Part shown: piece after piece, positions 10,641 to 22,884 of the stretch | Numbering within the stretch: position 1 is the stretch's first letter | Layout of the letters: each line of letters starts with the position of its first letter | From: Magicicada septendecula | Lineage: Eukaryota > Arthropoda > Insecta > Hemiptera > Cicadidae | Assembly: GCA_034769895.1 (NCBI GenBank) | Contig: CM068370.1 | Coordinates: forward strand, 34,175,747-34,239,746 | Reading direction: 5' to 3' | Length of the DNA stretch: 64,000 nt | Made by a program: the position numbers and the translations under genes | The notes under the pieces: model-generated | Database searches by the model: none | Told to the model about the DNA's origin: nothing | What the model saw: only the letters and a program-made list of their open reading frames with translations

Positions 10641-13165
10641 CATGGGTCTATACTATCGATTATGCTTCCCACACTCTGGCACTTGTAACAGGAATGATTA
10701 ATTTTTTATTAAATGTTATTTTAACTCATAGGGTCGTGTTGAAATATTGCACTGATATCAGTGATATAAGTGGAATATAGATTTCAAATTTTAAATTAAC
10801 AAAAGGTAGGCCTACTCTCTTAGAGCGCCATGCCAGCACCCCTCCACCAAGACCAAATTCTAGATACGCTAGTGTTCCTTTCCTGTTTTATTCTTAGACA
10901 TCAAAAAGTGACGGCACAACTTTGTTTTGATTATCAATTTAAAAAAACCCTTGACGTTAGCATAGTGTTTGCAAGATTACATGTGTGTCTAAAAGAACAT
11001 ACGATTCTGTATTTATATATCAACCACAAAAGATAATCTGCGGTTTTGATATGCAGACGCGAACAATTCATCTTTGAGGAATTCCTGTCATTCTGACGTC
11101 ACTAGACCTCTTGTGTTTGCGTCTGTTTTGTTCGTTTTTATTCAGACGAACGTCTGGCTGGAAAATATCCATCATCAGACCACTGTCCTTAACGACAGAC
11201 AGAAACACAAGGAAAATTAAACCCCGTTCGTAGAAAAGCATAATAGGTGTAATGCTAAAAAATTTCCAAATTATCTTTAGACTTTGGTAACACATTGACG
11301 TAATGCCGGGTGTCTAAGTGCTATGTTCAAGTGTTATATTTGTACCGATAATTGAACACAGGATTATTAATCTGAACAAGGAGGAAAACAGGTGTGAAAA
11401 TGATCGTTTGTTTGTTTATACATAATGTAATTTAAGTAAGCGCAGCACTTGAAAACAATTAAGATAAAGGCCCTTGTTTTTGTTGTTAAAACAAGTGTTC
11501 TGGCTACGGTTGTTTTGATCGACGGTCAGTACAACGTGAAAACAAACGGCAGTTCTGGGAAATCGCTGAACAAAAAAAAGTAACAAAAAACTATTTTTTA
11601 CATGTGATTCACCTGTAATGTTTTTCAGACGCTCTCGAGTGGTGTACGGAATTTCTAATCTTGTCGAATTTGTTAACATCATCGTGGAAAGCTACAGACC
11701 GGATTCTTTAGACGCGTTATCGAAAATGTGTTTTTTGACAAACCGTCAACTTGTTTTGAATGTAACGATGAGATTTTTGGGGGTCGCAGACGCATGCAAA
11801 AAAAAGCAGCTTTCCCCATAAAAAGCCATCAATTATACAAGATTAGTACTAGAACCTGTCAATTAACATGTCTGACTTCTTGAGTAGACAAATATTTTAA
11901 GAAGTTACAACATAAGTGCAAAAGTGTATGACGCGCGGATCGAAAGTGGTATTTGTGACGCATGCACGCACGCATACGCGCGCGTGTGCGTAATGCCTAC
12001 AATCTGTTCGATATTGAGATATAAAGCTAGGGCGATGAATGTAGACCAGTTATTTCAGTAGGGTTATATTCTACCAGAATATTTTTGTTTAAATTTTAAA
12101 GAGCAACGGTAGCTATCACTGATTTAATTTTCTTAAAAAGTCACCTTTCGGCTACTAGAACCCCGTAACCGTCTTCAGGGAATAAATGTTTACGTATAAA
12201 AAACAAAATGGATAGGCCTACTTATATATCGTTACGATGATCCTAAGTAGCTTGTAAACGACAATTACATGAGGTACTTAAACTACAGTAAGCAATAAAG
12301 ATGGCTTACCTCACGTATCCAAATTGTACTCCCACCGAAAGACGGAAAACACCCCCACACACACAGAGAAAAACACACGGAAACCCCGAGTAGTGCAACA
12401 ACAAAGGTTTCTCGCCTGTGTCTTCTCTGCTCTGTATGTGTGTTTTCTGCTTAAGATTTCCTAACAACTCATATTGGATGATTAGAATTTGCTACCGTTG
12501 TAACCCGCTTAATCATGCCACTTCTAAAGCCTCCAATCGACAGAAGATTAAGTAGACTTTGGCCATCCCACCTTTAAGGTTGTAACGAGCAGAAAATTTT
12601 CAAATTTTCACCTCGGCAGAGTACGTTCACACGAGGCAAGTGTCAACGACTTATGGTGGAGCAATAAATAAGGAGTAATGAGAAGGTGTCAGTGAAGCGT
12701 TGCTGACTTGACAATAGAAACACATTAAGTTCAATCCAACTATAGAATTTGGTGGCGTAAGATGACAGGGAAAGTTTCGTCCAGAATTATTGCTCTCCGC
12801 AGCTGTAACAAAGTAAGTAAGGACATTCACACCCGTACCGAGAATTGTAGCAGATGTGGCCATATTACGTCAGTAGACGATAAGCGACAAAAACGAGTGA
12901 GACTCCATACTACAATGAAACGGATGCGCTGCACCTTAAGGAACAATACTGGAAGATAGGCTGACAAAGACTACAGTCATGTTACACAGCTGGAGGTATA
13001 ACATTCATCCCCTTTGAAAGTTATAAGGTCCACAAGACGACATCGCTGGATGGAACACCTCTTCACGCCAACTTGTTGTTGGCCTCTGTGTTTCGTATCT
13101 GTGGGTTGTGTGCGTATACTAATCAGAAGATTAGCTTAAAGAATGTGTTTTGTGATTGCTAATCG
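10641..13165. other. No gene recognised; one isolated hammerhead-like motif
   Basis: AT-rich, apart from a CpG/CA-rich patch near 11940-11990. A weak CTGATGATGGA trace lies on the minus strand near 11165-11180, and a better motif is annotated separately at 12145-12178. I could not connect the short frames near 11.6 and 12.8 kb to any family. Confidence 0.5.
12145..12178 (-). ncRNA. Hammerhead-like motif, isolated
   Basis: On the minus strand: CTGAAGA, CGGTTACGGGG, a loop, GTAGCC, then GAAAG. The stem can form GGTTAC/GTAGCC with a mismatch. There is no inverted partner nearby, so it may be a lone terminus of a Penelope-like element. Structure and activity are unproven. Confidence 0.35.
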
Positions 13166-14195
13166 GCATCATCTTCACATCACGGCATAGTAAATGTGCT
13201 GCTTGTTTCGCCTTCAAAAATCCTCCAGGCTCACACCTGTGTTAGGACTCGCCTAGCTATAAGTAGGTTTGTATTTCCAGACTTGTTTGCCCAGTCTTGG
13301 ATCTGACATTCTTTCTAAGTGTTTTTTACGCCGTTGTTTGTAATCCTTTAAGTTTTCATTCAAGTTAAAAATTTGTAATTCTTCTCTTATGGCCTCATTC
13401 CTTATACGGGCAAGTTTAGAACACCTTTTAATTCCTTTTAAGAACGCTATTTCCGAGGCCTGTATTTTACTGTCTTGTTTCTTGGTCGTTGGCCATAATT
13501 TACACCCATAGGAGAGTACACGGACTCTCATAACTTTGTAGAATTATAATTTTGTATCTCGCCGTGCTACCTAGTTTCTAAAGTAACTCAAAATGAAGGG
13601 TTTTGCTTTATGAATGTGGCAGTACCCAATTAATCTATACATGGTATTAGGTAATATGTTTCTTTAGTGCTGAATATAAAGAAGAATTTCGACGGAACCG
13701 AAACGTCGAAGCATGATAATGTTTTTAGTCTTTAAAAATAAGATTTCTAGACTGTGGGGAATCGAAAGTGTGGAAAAAATATAGTGTTAACATTTTTCGA
13801 TGACGTTACACATTTTGCATCACGCATTTTGTGGAATGACCCCCCAGCCTAAAAACATTATCATGTTAAAACACGATTGATTGTCCCACAGATCGTCTGG
13901 GACTTAACTAACTTAACATCGATATCATAATTCCAATCATAGGCAATATGGTTTCCCAAATAATTAAAGTGGCTACACGTTCTAGAATTCTATCATTAAT
14001 CATTATTTTTGTTCTTATTGGTCATCCTTGCCTCGAAATACCATTACTTTTGGTTTATTGTGGAGATTATTATATTGTATTGTTTACAAATCTGATAAAG
14101 CTTAAAAAGAAATTTTTGCAAATCAGATGCTGTATTTTGAAGTACAAGCGAGACGCCAGCAAACAACAGCACATTCAAGTAGGTATCTGTCTCGT
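13166..14195 (-). pseudogene. LINE 3' region (family K), interrupted by a nested insert
   Basis: The minus strand encodes the post-RT region of a non-LTR retrotransposon: VRVLSYGCKLW, SEIAFLKGIKRCSK, RIRNEAIREELQIFNLNE, RRKKHLERMSDPRLGKQVWKY. It ends in a GATGATG-type tail near 13166. Comparison with the copy at 56889-57480 shows that 13577-13865 is an insertion between TTTCTAAA and the GATTGATTGTCCCAC segment. Upstream frames (13866-14195) match the same relative. The family resembles the RTE-type endonuclease-reverse transcriptases annotated in insects. Stops and the insert make it non-functional. Confidence 0.75.
13712..13865. mobile_element. MITE C, copy 1
   Basis: A 154-bp element with inverted ends CATGATAATGTTTTTAG and CTAAAAACATTATCATG, nested in the family K LINE. 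The longer relative at 38308-38555 shares both ends and a right-hand segment (GACCCCCCAGCC). The preceding 135 bp (13577-13711), with a GAAACGTCG trace, is also foreign to the LINE. Confidence 0.65.
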
Positions 14196-14556
14196 GATTA
14201 ACTTAATTGATTGCTAATAAATAATAAATTAACTAAAGAAAATATTGGATGACAATCTCATGACGTCACAATTTAACAAGGTTTACTGTATGTGTATCCA
14301 AAATATGAGTGAAGAAAGTGTTTTGCACGAATCGATATAATTCTTGTTTCCCCGGACTTTCTACGGAACAATGAGGAGGAACAAATGCCGCCGCCCAAAT
14401 GCCGGGTAGTAGTTAACGGTTTCAGAAACATAAATAAACGCAATGCACAGTTTTGTCTGTAGCGAAACTCTCACAGTAATGAATACAAATCGAAGGACAT
14501 GGGAAAAGAATGGGAGAAGAAACATTTGAAGGTCGGATTTTTTACTTTGTTATGGC

Positions 14557-14627
<71 letters not shown>

Positions 14628-16049
14628 GCGTTATTTAAACAACAAAATTAATTGCCTGCCTCCGCGCACGTCACGCACGTCAGCGTTCTGCCGCCGTGTA
14701 AATATAATCGACAGCGAAGAAAAAAGATCACAAAAAGGTAATAATGGTCTTCGACAAGAAAATAAAAATCAATCGGTTTGTGTTTTTCGGTTGAAATAAT
14801 GTCAATGTCAGTACAAAAAACTTGTACACAAGAAAAAAATACAGTAAAAAAGAGTAAGGTTTGGAATCGTTTTCCAGTTTCGTTAGTTTTATTAGCACCC
14901 AACTTAACACCAACTTTGTCACTACTTATTGCCACACTGCTAAACACTTCGTTCTTGACGAGGCCTATCGGTGTCTCCACCATCTTCAGGTCTTAAACGA
15001 CTGGCAATATGAAGTGACAAAGTTGGTGGATTCGTTTTGTTAAAAGGGATACATGCCATGGACGGGTACCAGAGAATTTAAAAGAATCCTTGTACAAAAA
15101 TGTAACAGCGTGAATTTAAGAAGACATATTATCGTAACAAATTTTAAAATATTAATCTGAACGGGAAAGATGGTTAGGAATTAGAGGTGTGCTAAACTAG
15201 TATTTGAAAATAACAGGTACGAGCGAAACCGTTCCAAAAAAATAACACCTATAAATACCTGTTACTTTATAGCCTACATATACCTGTATTATACAATTTG
15301 TTATAAGAAATAAATTGAAACTAAAAGTATTAACAGTGTTACTTTACACTGTGACTTTATTAAGCTGTTACTGTTTAAAAGAAAATAAGAAACAAGATAA
15401 TTTGTAGGCCCATCTTCTTTTGGGAATACTAATTTAAGTTTTCAATAGGAGTAAACAAACTGACATAGGTTTAATACTATATTATTGATTCCATTTTGGT
15501 TAGACAATTCAGTTGCGAAACTCAGGCAATGAAATTTAGAGTGCACGATAATAAAAACATGATAGTAAGCCACAAGAGTTACAACAATATCATCATTTAC
15601 GTTAGACGTGCAGTGAAGTTAAAATCATCTCTGAAATCACATTAATAAAAAGTACTATATGCCTATCAACTATCAGCCACTCTGTAGGTTATAACACAAT
15701 ATAATTCGCTTTTTCAAAATTTACCAATTTGGTGACTAGTATGATACATAATTTATTATTATAATCTGTATTATATATCTGCATAACACACGAGAATAAA
15801 TGTAACATCAGTATGATTTTTTTTTTTCATTTATTAAAAACCGCTTCGTCTCTTTGGCATATTTAGATATATTCTGAACCTTGCTGTTTTGCTTCGTTGC
15901 GTACTTGTATGGCAATGGGCACATGCGCAGAATCAAGTATTCAGCACCAAAAAGTGGCTTTGTACTCGTAATACACGTGGCACTCGTTTACTTGTTTATT
16001 CGTTAGTTACGTAGGGGGCTCCCGCGAAAATTAGAAAATAAAAAAAATA
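14196..16049. other. No gene recognised; long (CA)n
   Basis: A (CA)n tract covers 14559-14624. Small open frames near 14.65-15.04 kb overlap on both strands and lack any recognisable domain. The rest is AT-rich. Confidence 0.6.
14559..14624. repeat. (CA)n microsatellite
   Basis: About 33 uninterrupted CA units. Confidence 0.97.
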
Positions 16050-16440
16050 AATGGATCATTAATGAAAATCACAGACGTAATTAGAAAAAGAGGAATTACT
16101 TTCTATGGACATATTCAAAGAATGAATCCTGACAGACTAGCAGAGAAACTTTTTAACTATTTCAGAAAGTTAAAAATGCCCAATACGTGGTTCAAAGAAA
16201 CAGAAAAAGACATAGAAGAACTTCAGATTACTCAAGAAAACAGTGAAGAATGCTTACCACTCGAAAAAAAATTAAAAAATTCCCAAGGTTTTCAGGAAAA
16301 CCCAAGAAGTGGACAGGAGCCATCTGGAATGACGAAAAGAGGGAGAGACATCGATCAAGACTGAAGGTGATACGGGAGAGGAGGAAGAGAGATGAGAAGA
16401 AGGGAGGAATCAAAGAACCAACGCTTTTTTTTCTTTTTTA
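16050..16440 (+). pseudogene. LINE C-terminal end (family P)
   Basis: The frame from 16062 reads RGITFYGHIQRMNPDRLAEK and TWFKETEKDIEELQI, then loses frame. A second frame continues with FSGKPKKWTGAIWNDEKRER and a basic tail. Together they follow the family P order seen on the minus strand at 1735-2185: GHxxRM, then W-K-x(3)-KDxEE, then the KPKK-W-E-RKxxHSE type end. One frameshift near 16250-16330 separates the two parts. It abuts another LINE end of opposite orientation at 16445. Confidence 0.75.
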
Positions 16441-16444
16441 GGCT

Positions 16445-16831
16445 ATTTAATTACGGCTGGCGCCGCCTCTCGCATCCTAGCTTCCACTGGCCCTGGTCTA
16501 AAGAGTCCTGTTCTGTAAGTCCTCTTGCATTCATTGCGTCTTCGACGTCCATTTTCCATTCCCATACCTTCCTTGGCCATCTCTCATCCGACATTCTTTT
16601 CAGGTGTCCGAACCAATTCAGTCTTCTTGCTTCTATTGTTTGTATAACGTCACGGTCGATTCCCATCGCTTGTCTTATCTGTACATTTCTCACTCTATCT
16701 ATTCTTGTTAGTCTACAGCACCTCCGCCAGTAATCCATCCCCACAGCTCTTATTATGGATTTATTTCTTTTATTAATTTCCCAGTTCTGCTCCATATAGT
16801 ACATATACTTTCGACTATCACCATGACTCAT
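16445..16831 (-). pseudogene. RTE-like LINE C-terminus (family Q)
   Basis: A 126-codon frame on the minus strand contains AVGMDYWRRCCRLTRIDRVR, RRLNWFGHLKRMSDERWPRK and a final GLTEQDSLDQGQWKLGCERR before the stop. This is the typical last segment of insect RTE-type endonuclease-reverse transcriptases, after the RT domain. The 5' part is missing. It lies tail to tail with the family P LINE end just upstream. The frame is intact over its length, so this is one of the younger LINE scraps here. Confidence 0.8.
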
Positions 16832-18820
16832 AAGAAAAAAAATGGATCATTAAATTTTTTCACAAATTTCCGTACCTTCAGGTCTGTAGTGATGTTAAAG
16901 GGAGACGGACCTACTTGATGTTTACACGGCAAGTGGAGCGCATACGTCCTTAATTTACGCTTTACTCTACTAATCTGCCCCCCCCCCCCCCGCTTACCAT
17001 GGTAGAAGTTGCCCAACCGTTTACAACGTTGCGCGCGCCCTTAATTATACCGCACCGTTAATATCTTACATTCGCAAACGCTTTGTTAATATGATGAAAA
17101 CTCTGCGTAAGAAGGTGTTGAAATAAATGAAAGTGACCTTGAATCAAGTGTGTGACTGATTCCGGCCTGCGTGTTGTGTTGTGACACTCGACACTCTTAA
17201 TCAAGCAATTGAGTGTACTATTAATTGATTAGGTGTCGCTGAGCGGCGACGGTGGCAGTCGAGAATTCGACGTCGCGTCGTGTGGTTGAGAATCAACTCA
17301 AATGGTCCAGTGCTGTGTACTGTTCTTCGTTTTCCGGGAATATCGTAATCATTTTTACTTTATTTGAAGTGGCGCTAAGTAGTTGACTGGCACTCAAACG
17401 CGATCCAGTTCTTCAAGTGTCTCAGCGAAAAGAAAGATCTGTTGTCTTCTTAGACTTCTCGTGCCTCCAAGTTTTCCTCCATTCGTTATTCTTAATATCT
17501 ACTCCATCAGAGTGATATCATAGTATCATATCTACCTCAGTACTGGGGTGAATTGGCGGACACCTTGCCAAACATTTTCTAACAGTGAGGATGCCGTCCG
17601 GTGGTGGTGGTGCCGAAACGCCTGTCTACAATAACAGTTGGGCACGGCCTAACAGCCCGACTAGTAGTAACAATAAGTTTAGCAATATTTCGAATTATGA
17701 TTAAAAAAAAAAGTTTTCTCATCATTAGATCTAATGTAGTGAATATCATAGTTCTGTAATCTAACGGTACGAGATACCTGTTCATAGTATCAAAATGGCC
17801 AAATGACGTAACATGAATTTGTAAACTATAGCGTTCAAATGCTTCACGTGCATCAGTAACGGTCAGTCTAGTGCCGCCCGCAATTGGGTAAATAACAGAT
17901 TCGAGTTCCTTTTACATGGCATTAATTTCCTGGTTCATGAATTCTCGTGCCTGCCTTTATTGTTGACCAGTGAAATGACTCCAATACTCGCGTGCTTTCA
18001 AAACCACTGCAAGCAATAAGAGTGGTCAAGTAAGAATTATTAGTGCATGTGTTCGTTAAGTAAATCGAACCTTTTTTTTATTAGAATATGTTTTTCCCGT
18101 GAATTTGTCTAGAAATACGTCACAGCGATATGTCAGTTCCTTATTTGTCTGTGATTGTTTGGTCTTATGACAGTGATGGCCTTGTATTTGTAATCCTAGT
18201 ATATTGACTCTTTTCTTCAGTTCTTTAACCCTCATGCGGTTTTGGCAGGACTAACAAGGTTTCTTACCAGAGCCCTCTATTCTTGGCAGATTGTATTTGT
18301 TTATACAAGGAATGTACCGTTGCTTCCTAAAGTCGATCCACCCATCCTGTTGGAGATCTCGTGAAGCGACGTTTTCCATCCCGCCTGTCCTCGTGGCTGT
18401 GAGGATGACGTCAGGTACGCTTTAATAATCTGTTTGAACAATCTATATTTATTTTCCGCACCTCGTGTAACGTGAAAGGGTCCTCTTTGCATTTCATACA
18501 CAGTATTCTAAGCATACGTTTTTAGGCCCATAATTCGTAAGCTTCTATCCTTTTACGAACCGATTGTATCAACATGCAGTTTGAGACTTAAAGAGAATAC
18601 GGGTGTTTTAGCTAGGAATATGTTTACTAATCTTGCAACTGTGTGCTGTTTCAATATTTTTTGTAATTTTGCTGATCTAGCTACAATAAATGTCCTCACT
18701 ACAACATACTAAATACCAGTATAGTAAATATCGTTGAACATCAGTTCGCATTTGCCCGACAAGTACCCAACCAGAGTGATCCGACTCAAATTAATGTATG
18801 ATTAATTTTATTCAGCAAAA
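16832..18820. other. Mostly unassigned, one family B half-site
   Basis: A C run lies at 16979-16991. A moderately GC-rich patch at 17150-17300 contains AATTGAGTG/TTAATTGATTAG-like short repeats. Apart from the family B half at 17584-17670 I recognise nothing. The minus-strand frame at 18301-18501 has no domain I know. Confidence 0.5.
17584..17670 (+). mobile_element. Family B terminal repeat, single arm
   Basis: It reads GTGAGGATGCC, a GGTGGT-rich stretch, GCCGAAACGCC, then CACGGCCTAACAGCCCG, which is the family B outer end. The first motif base is altered (AGTGAGGA for CTGAGGA). There is no inverted partner. Confidence 0.55.
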
Positions 18821-19015
18821 GGAAAGTTGGAAGGCAAAAACTAAGAATGGGTGGACGGGATGAGTTAGGACATCAGGACACTTGAAATTAGAAACTGGAG
18901 GAGTGTGGGTAAGAATAGAGAAGAATGGCGAAATCTTCTGAATAAAGGCTGGCCTACAGAGGGCTGTCGAGCCAGTGATGATGATGATGATTATGATGAT
19001 GATACGTTTATTAAG
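18821..19015 (+). pseudogene. LINE 3' end with (ATG)n tail
   Basis: One frame, with two stops, reads EWVDGMS, DIRTLEIRNWRSVGKNREEW and RNLLNKGWPTEGCRASDDDDD. The D-I-R-x-L-x-I-x-NWR and NREEWR blocks are a common ending of arthropod LINE polyproteins. The GAT repeat after it (18974-19010) is the usual simple-repeat 3' tail. Only about 60 codons survive, so it is heavily 5' truncated. Confidence 0.75.
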
Positions 19016-19671
19016 CAGACCGTTATAACTACAGAAAAATATCGCGGACATGTTAGTAGATGGACATTTACACTTCATATACTCAATACTACAGTCCACT
19101 TCTTATCAGAATCTAAGCCTAAGTTTACGATATAAATAGCCTTGCACGAACATTACCAGAGCTTACCAACAACGTGATAATGGCCCGCTTTATTGAAAAA
19201 GCAACAAACAATTTCCATTCCGTAAGACCGTCCGAAAACTCGCGTTTCGCAAGTATAATGGCGACAACGGGAACCCTGTTAGTAACGGTGATACTTTCTA
19301 CGACAGTCCTTGAATTCCGTAACAACAAACAAGTGTAACAAAGCATAGCATTTCTCTGCAACAAAGCTTCTGGATTAGGCGTTACAAGCCGCTCCGATTT
19401 CAAAAGAATATAGGCCTACATAATCGTGAAAACAACTTCAAGCGTCGTTTCCCTTTCCTTTTCGTGGTTATCGATAAACATTCCCACGTTTCCCACTGTA
19501 AATACACGTTCTGATATTTAACTTGCGTTCAGATCCGCAAGCCGACGTCTAGACCAATAGGACGAACGGATGGAGAAATTTCAAACATTTTTCTCGGCAC
19601 AGAATGTAATAATTTTTTTTTTTAATGTGACGATAATGGTGTTGGTGATCATGATTATGATAACAATAAAG
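19016..19671. other. No gene recognised
   Basis: Ordinary AT-rich sequence with no supported feature. Confidence 0.6.
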
Positions 19672-20110
19672 ACCGGCGAGTAGCTAAGTGGCATGATTTT
19701 ATTGATCATGTTGTTTTGTGGATCCCGATCAAGGCTGAGTCAATCCAGCTCCATACACATGCTTTCGGGGCAATACACCCCCGGGGGGCAAACCGGACGA
19801 GCCTATACCGCCATTTCCGGTGGCTCCGGGCTCTCCCCACCCCAACTGATACCTGCCGCCTCATCGTTGACCCGGGGGTGAACCGGTATTTCGGCTGGAA
19901 TTGGGGCCGACTGACGCCGAGCTAAGGTGGGTGCCCAGCGACCGGTAACCAGGGTTGTCGCATCCCTGGGCAGTAGCCGCACTAGGAAACCACCCCTATC
20001 CTCCAGCTCTTCCTGCCCTGAGGCAATCTCTTGATCTCTGAATACCTACGGCGTCCCACATCCTCAACAATCTGCCTCTAGTATCCCTTCACTGCGTCTC
20101 CACTGCCGGT
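19672..20110 (+). repeat. GC-rich block, possible SINE or LINE-derived repeat
   Basis: This block is far richer in GC than its surroundings and begins with a tRNA-like string, ACCGGCGAGTAGCTAAGTGG, that fits a pol III A box. I cannot find a clear B box at the right spacing. Short frames here have no known domain. It may be a tRNA-headed SINE or an untranslated part of a LINE. Confidence 0.35.
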
Positions 20111-20335
20111 AATCATGGGTACCTATGTTACTCCCCACCAAGCTATGTCGTCATTTCATCACAATTCTCCTCAGAGCTCCCTTCTCTTCGTTATTTCCAG
20201 ATCTCGTTCACGTGTTACTTTGTCTATCCATTTTATTTTTAACCTATCAGGTTGCTTCTACCTGCTACAGGTATCGGGTATTGTTCGGCGAACATCTGCC
20301 GCTATTGTCTTCGTACGCTCTGTCGCTTTTTTATC

Positions 20336-20432
20336 GGCCTGAGGAAGATTCCCGAGGGGAAATCGAAACGTTGCCGACGTGATGACGTTTCGTGGCAACC
20401 GGTCACGGCTTAACAGCCCCGGTTTTTAGATG
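20336..20432 (+). mobile_element. Hammerhead-like terminal repeat, single arm
   Basis: The motif at 20339-20368 reads CTGAGGA, AGATTCCC, GAG, GGGAAATC, GAAACG; TTCCC/GGGAA forms the stem. It is followed by CGGCTTAACAGCCCCGG, which resembles the family B outer end. A relative lies at 55152-55230. No inverted partner is present. Confidence 0.55.
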
Positions 20433-21184
20433 TAATTTTGAATTTATTTTTAACACTCCTGAATCAGAAACATTGTAACCTTGACGTTGACACTGAGTTA
20501 GAGCTACCCCGACGAAGTTTAACACTTTGAATGACTGAAGATCATCGCAAACGGGTTAAAATCAGACAAACGTGGGTAACGCGTACGCGGAGCTATCGAA
20601 CGCCTCACTTACAATTTGCGCACAGTACATACGCGAGAACTGGTTTGCCAAACCAACGAATCATTGCCAAAGACAGCGGCAAGTCCTTGTGGTTTTTCTT
20701 CTTTTGAAATATTTTAAATAATTTCGGGTTCGTTTTTCATTTAACATGTTTTACCAAAAAAAAAGTAATTCTATACTGTTTTAAAGAGGTCTTCAAGAAA
20801 ACCGCAGAATTAAATATTAAATGTCGATTCTAACGTAAAAAAAAACGCGTTAATCCGCGTATTAAACTTCAAGGTCTTGTTAATAAACTAGTGGCTTATT
20901 GGAATGTAATTTGTTTCAATTCGCGTTGACTTTAATAACAATAATTCGTATTCTGAAATTTGCTGAGACTGCGTGGAACATCATATGATTAATAATATGC
21001 CTTTTCAGCTTATATGCTCGTTTCAAATGATTGCCGTAATTACTATAAAAATGTGAATAATCAGTGGTATAGAAATAATATATTTATAAAACTGTATGGA
21101 CATTTAATTGTTTTAGTCAGAAAATAAACAAAATATTTTTTGGACTACTTTAGCCTACGCGTAAAATATAAAATTTTAAAGTTT
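20433..21184. other. No gene recognised
   Basis: AT-rich sequence with nothing supported. Confidence 0.6.
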
Positions 21185-21620
21185 CAACGGACCATCATCA
21201 CCATCATCTCCTTCTTAACGGTTTTAGGCTTTAGCGGCCTGTTCCTATTCCACAGTCCACCTTTTCTCAGGTCTACCAACTTTTCTTCTACCTCTAGGGT
21301 TGTAATCTTTCGCCATCTTCTGTATTCTACTTTCTTCTATTCTGTTAATGTGTTGAATCCATTTTCTTCTGTATTCTGTATTCTTTACTCCTTTCATTAA
21401 CTTTAAAAATATATAAATCACTTCTTATCTCTTCATTTCTTATATGATCTCATCTATTACACCTTTTAACTGATCTCAGAAATTTCATTTCTGCTGTTGT
21501 ATCTTCTGTTCATCTGTTTTCTTTATGACCCAAATTTCAGAAGCACACATTACTGTAGGTATTGCCATTGTTTCATACAACTTTATTTGGGTTTCTTTTC
21601 TAAATTTATTTCCCTACGTT
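21185..21620 (-). pseudogene. LINE C-terminal region
   Basis: On the minus strand, in more than one frame, it reads LYETMAIPTVMCASEIWVIK, then RRKWIQHINRIEESRIQKMA, then YNPRGRRKVGRPEKRW. The order YK-x-M-x-P-x-L, WxxHxxRM and GRRxxGRPxKRW is the post-RT region of RTE-like LINEs. A GATGGTGATGATGG tail lies at the 3' end. Several stops and frame changes make it old. Confidence 0.65.
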
Positions 21621-21810
21621 CTCCAAATCGTTCCACACATTCTTTTAAATTCTTTTTGCCCTATACGGTGGTCTCAATCAGCAACTCACAATTCCAACAG
21701 TAGCCTCAGAAACCAGGTTTGTTTCAACAACACCAAGAACAACAACAACAATAAGAAGAAGAAGAATTTAAGAAATTTAACAGCGAACATATAATTGGTG
21801 TACTAAATAC

Positions 21811-22115
21811 GTTTTTTTTTTTGTATCGGCCATCTGAGGACCACGTGCCAATTTCAATTCTTTATTCTTTGTTCTTTTCTTTTAACATTGAAAATGTTTA
21901 TAAGGACATTTGAAAACGACCGCTGGTGCGTGATCGAAAATGGGAACCGGTGAGTTTCCATAGAAACTACTTCTTTGTTGTCAGTAACGTAGTACACATA
22001 TAAAACTTCGCTTATAAATGCGACTACATTTAACTTATAATCTGTACATTGGTAAATGAAGAATGAATTCATTGATTGGTGAATGAAGAATGAATTCATT
22101 GATTGGTGAATGAAC

Positions 22116-22164
<49 letters not shown>

Positions 22165-22346
22165 AGATTTATTGGAGCATTTTCAATGCCCTTCTCTGTG
22201 CATTGCATTTGTGCAATGCCTGTACATTTTTCTCCAATATTCTGTCATCTTTTCACTGTGTCTCTTCTTCCTGTCTTCAGTCCACTTTGAACCTGCGTTT
22301 TTCTCTCTCCTACCCTGGACTCCTTCCATTTTTAACACTTTTGCCG
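21811..22346 (-). pseudogene. LINE 3' end (family P), split by a repeat
   Basis: The pieces 21811-21883 and 22224-22346 together align with the 3' end at 1735-1925: the same GGCCATCTxAGGACCAC segment, then CTCCAATATTCT and CCTGGACTCCTTCCA on the plus strand. A T run (21811-21822) is the poly-A tail. Repeat G (21884-22223) sits between them. Confidence 0.65.
21884..22223. repeat. Repeat G, copy 1, nested in a LINE
   Basis: Nearly the same sequence occurs at 50574-50857. It begins AACATTGAAAATGTTTATAA and ends with CATTTTCAATGCC followed by a GCATTGC/GCAATGC hairpin, so CATTGAAAATG is repeated inverted near both ends. This copy carries a tandem duplication of an AATTCATTGATTGGTGAATG unit and an expanded TA tract (22120-22161). 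No protein is encoded. Confidence 0.7.
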
Positions 22347-22884
22347 GAAAAATATATGTTTTTATTATATAATTATTATTTGTCTATTTCACGGACCACA
22401 TGATTTGATGGTGGTGGTGGTGGTGATGATGATGATAATGTTGCGCTGAAGAGGAGGAGATAATACTTTTTAGCAGAAAAGAAGTCAGACTGTACAGTAC
22501 AAAATACTATGACTCTTTTAATTCCATACGTTTGTTACTGCGCCATATTTCTACCCGGTGTCTCAACAGGATGTGAACAATACTCGATCGGATCGGGTGA
22601 CTGGACAACAGTGACATTTTGAACTTGATATGACTCAAACGTAGGCTACAAATGAATGTAACCTTGTTTTCATTCCGTCGTACGCAGTACGTAAGCTACT
22701 CGTAATTGTCTTCCTGCCTCCATTCTCAGACCCGGCCGCCGCTTAGGCCTACGCGCAATTGATCCGTTTCTGCGTCAAGTGTTGTCCTCGTCTGTCGTGC
22801 ATTGACAAATTAAAACTCACAAATTTGTATATTACGCTGTGAATGATGATACACTGTAACGTAGAGTACAGTGTACCTGTAGAG
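22347..22884. other. No gene recognised
   Basis: It contains a GGT/GAT trinucleotide patch (22411-22440) and otherwise nothing supported. Confidence 0.6.

Noticed and set aside
19672-19745. A tRNA gene
   Set aside because: An A-box-like start is present, but there is no B box at correct spacing and no cloverleaf could be drawn.
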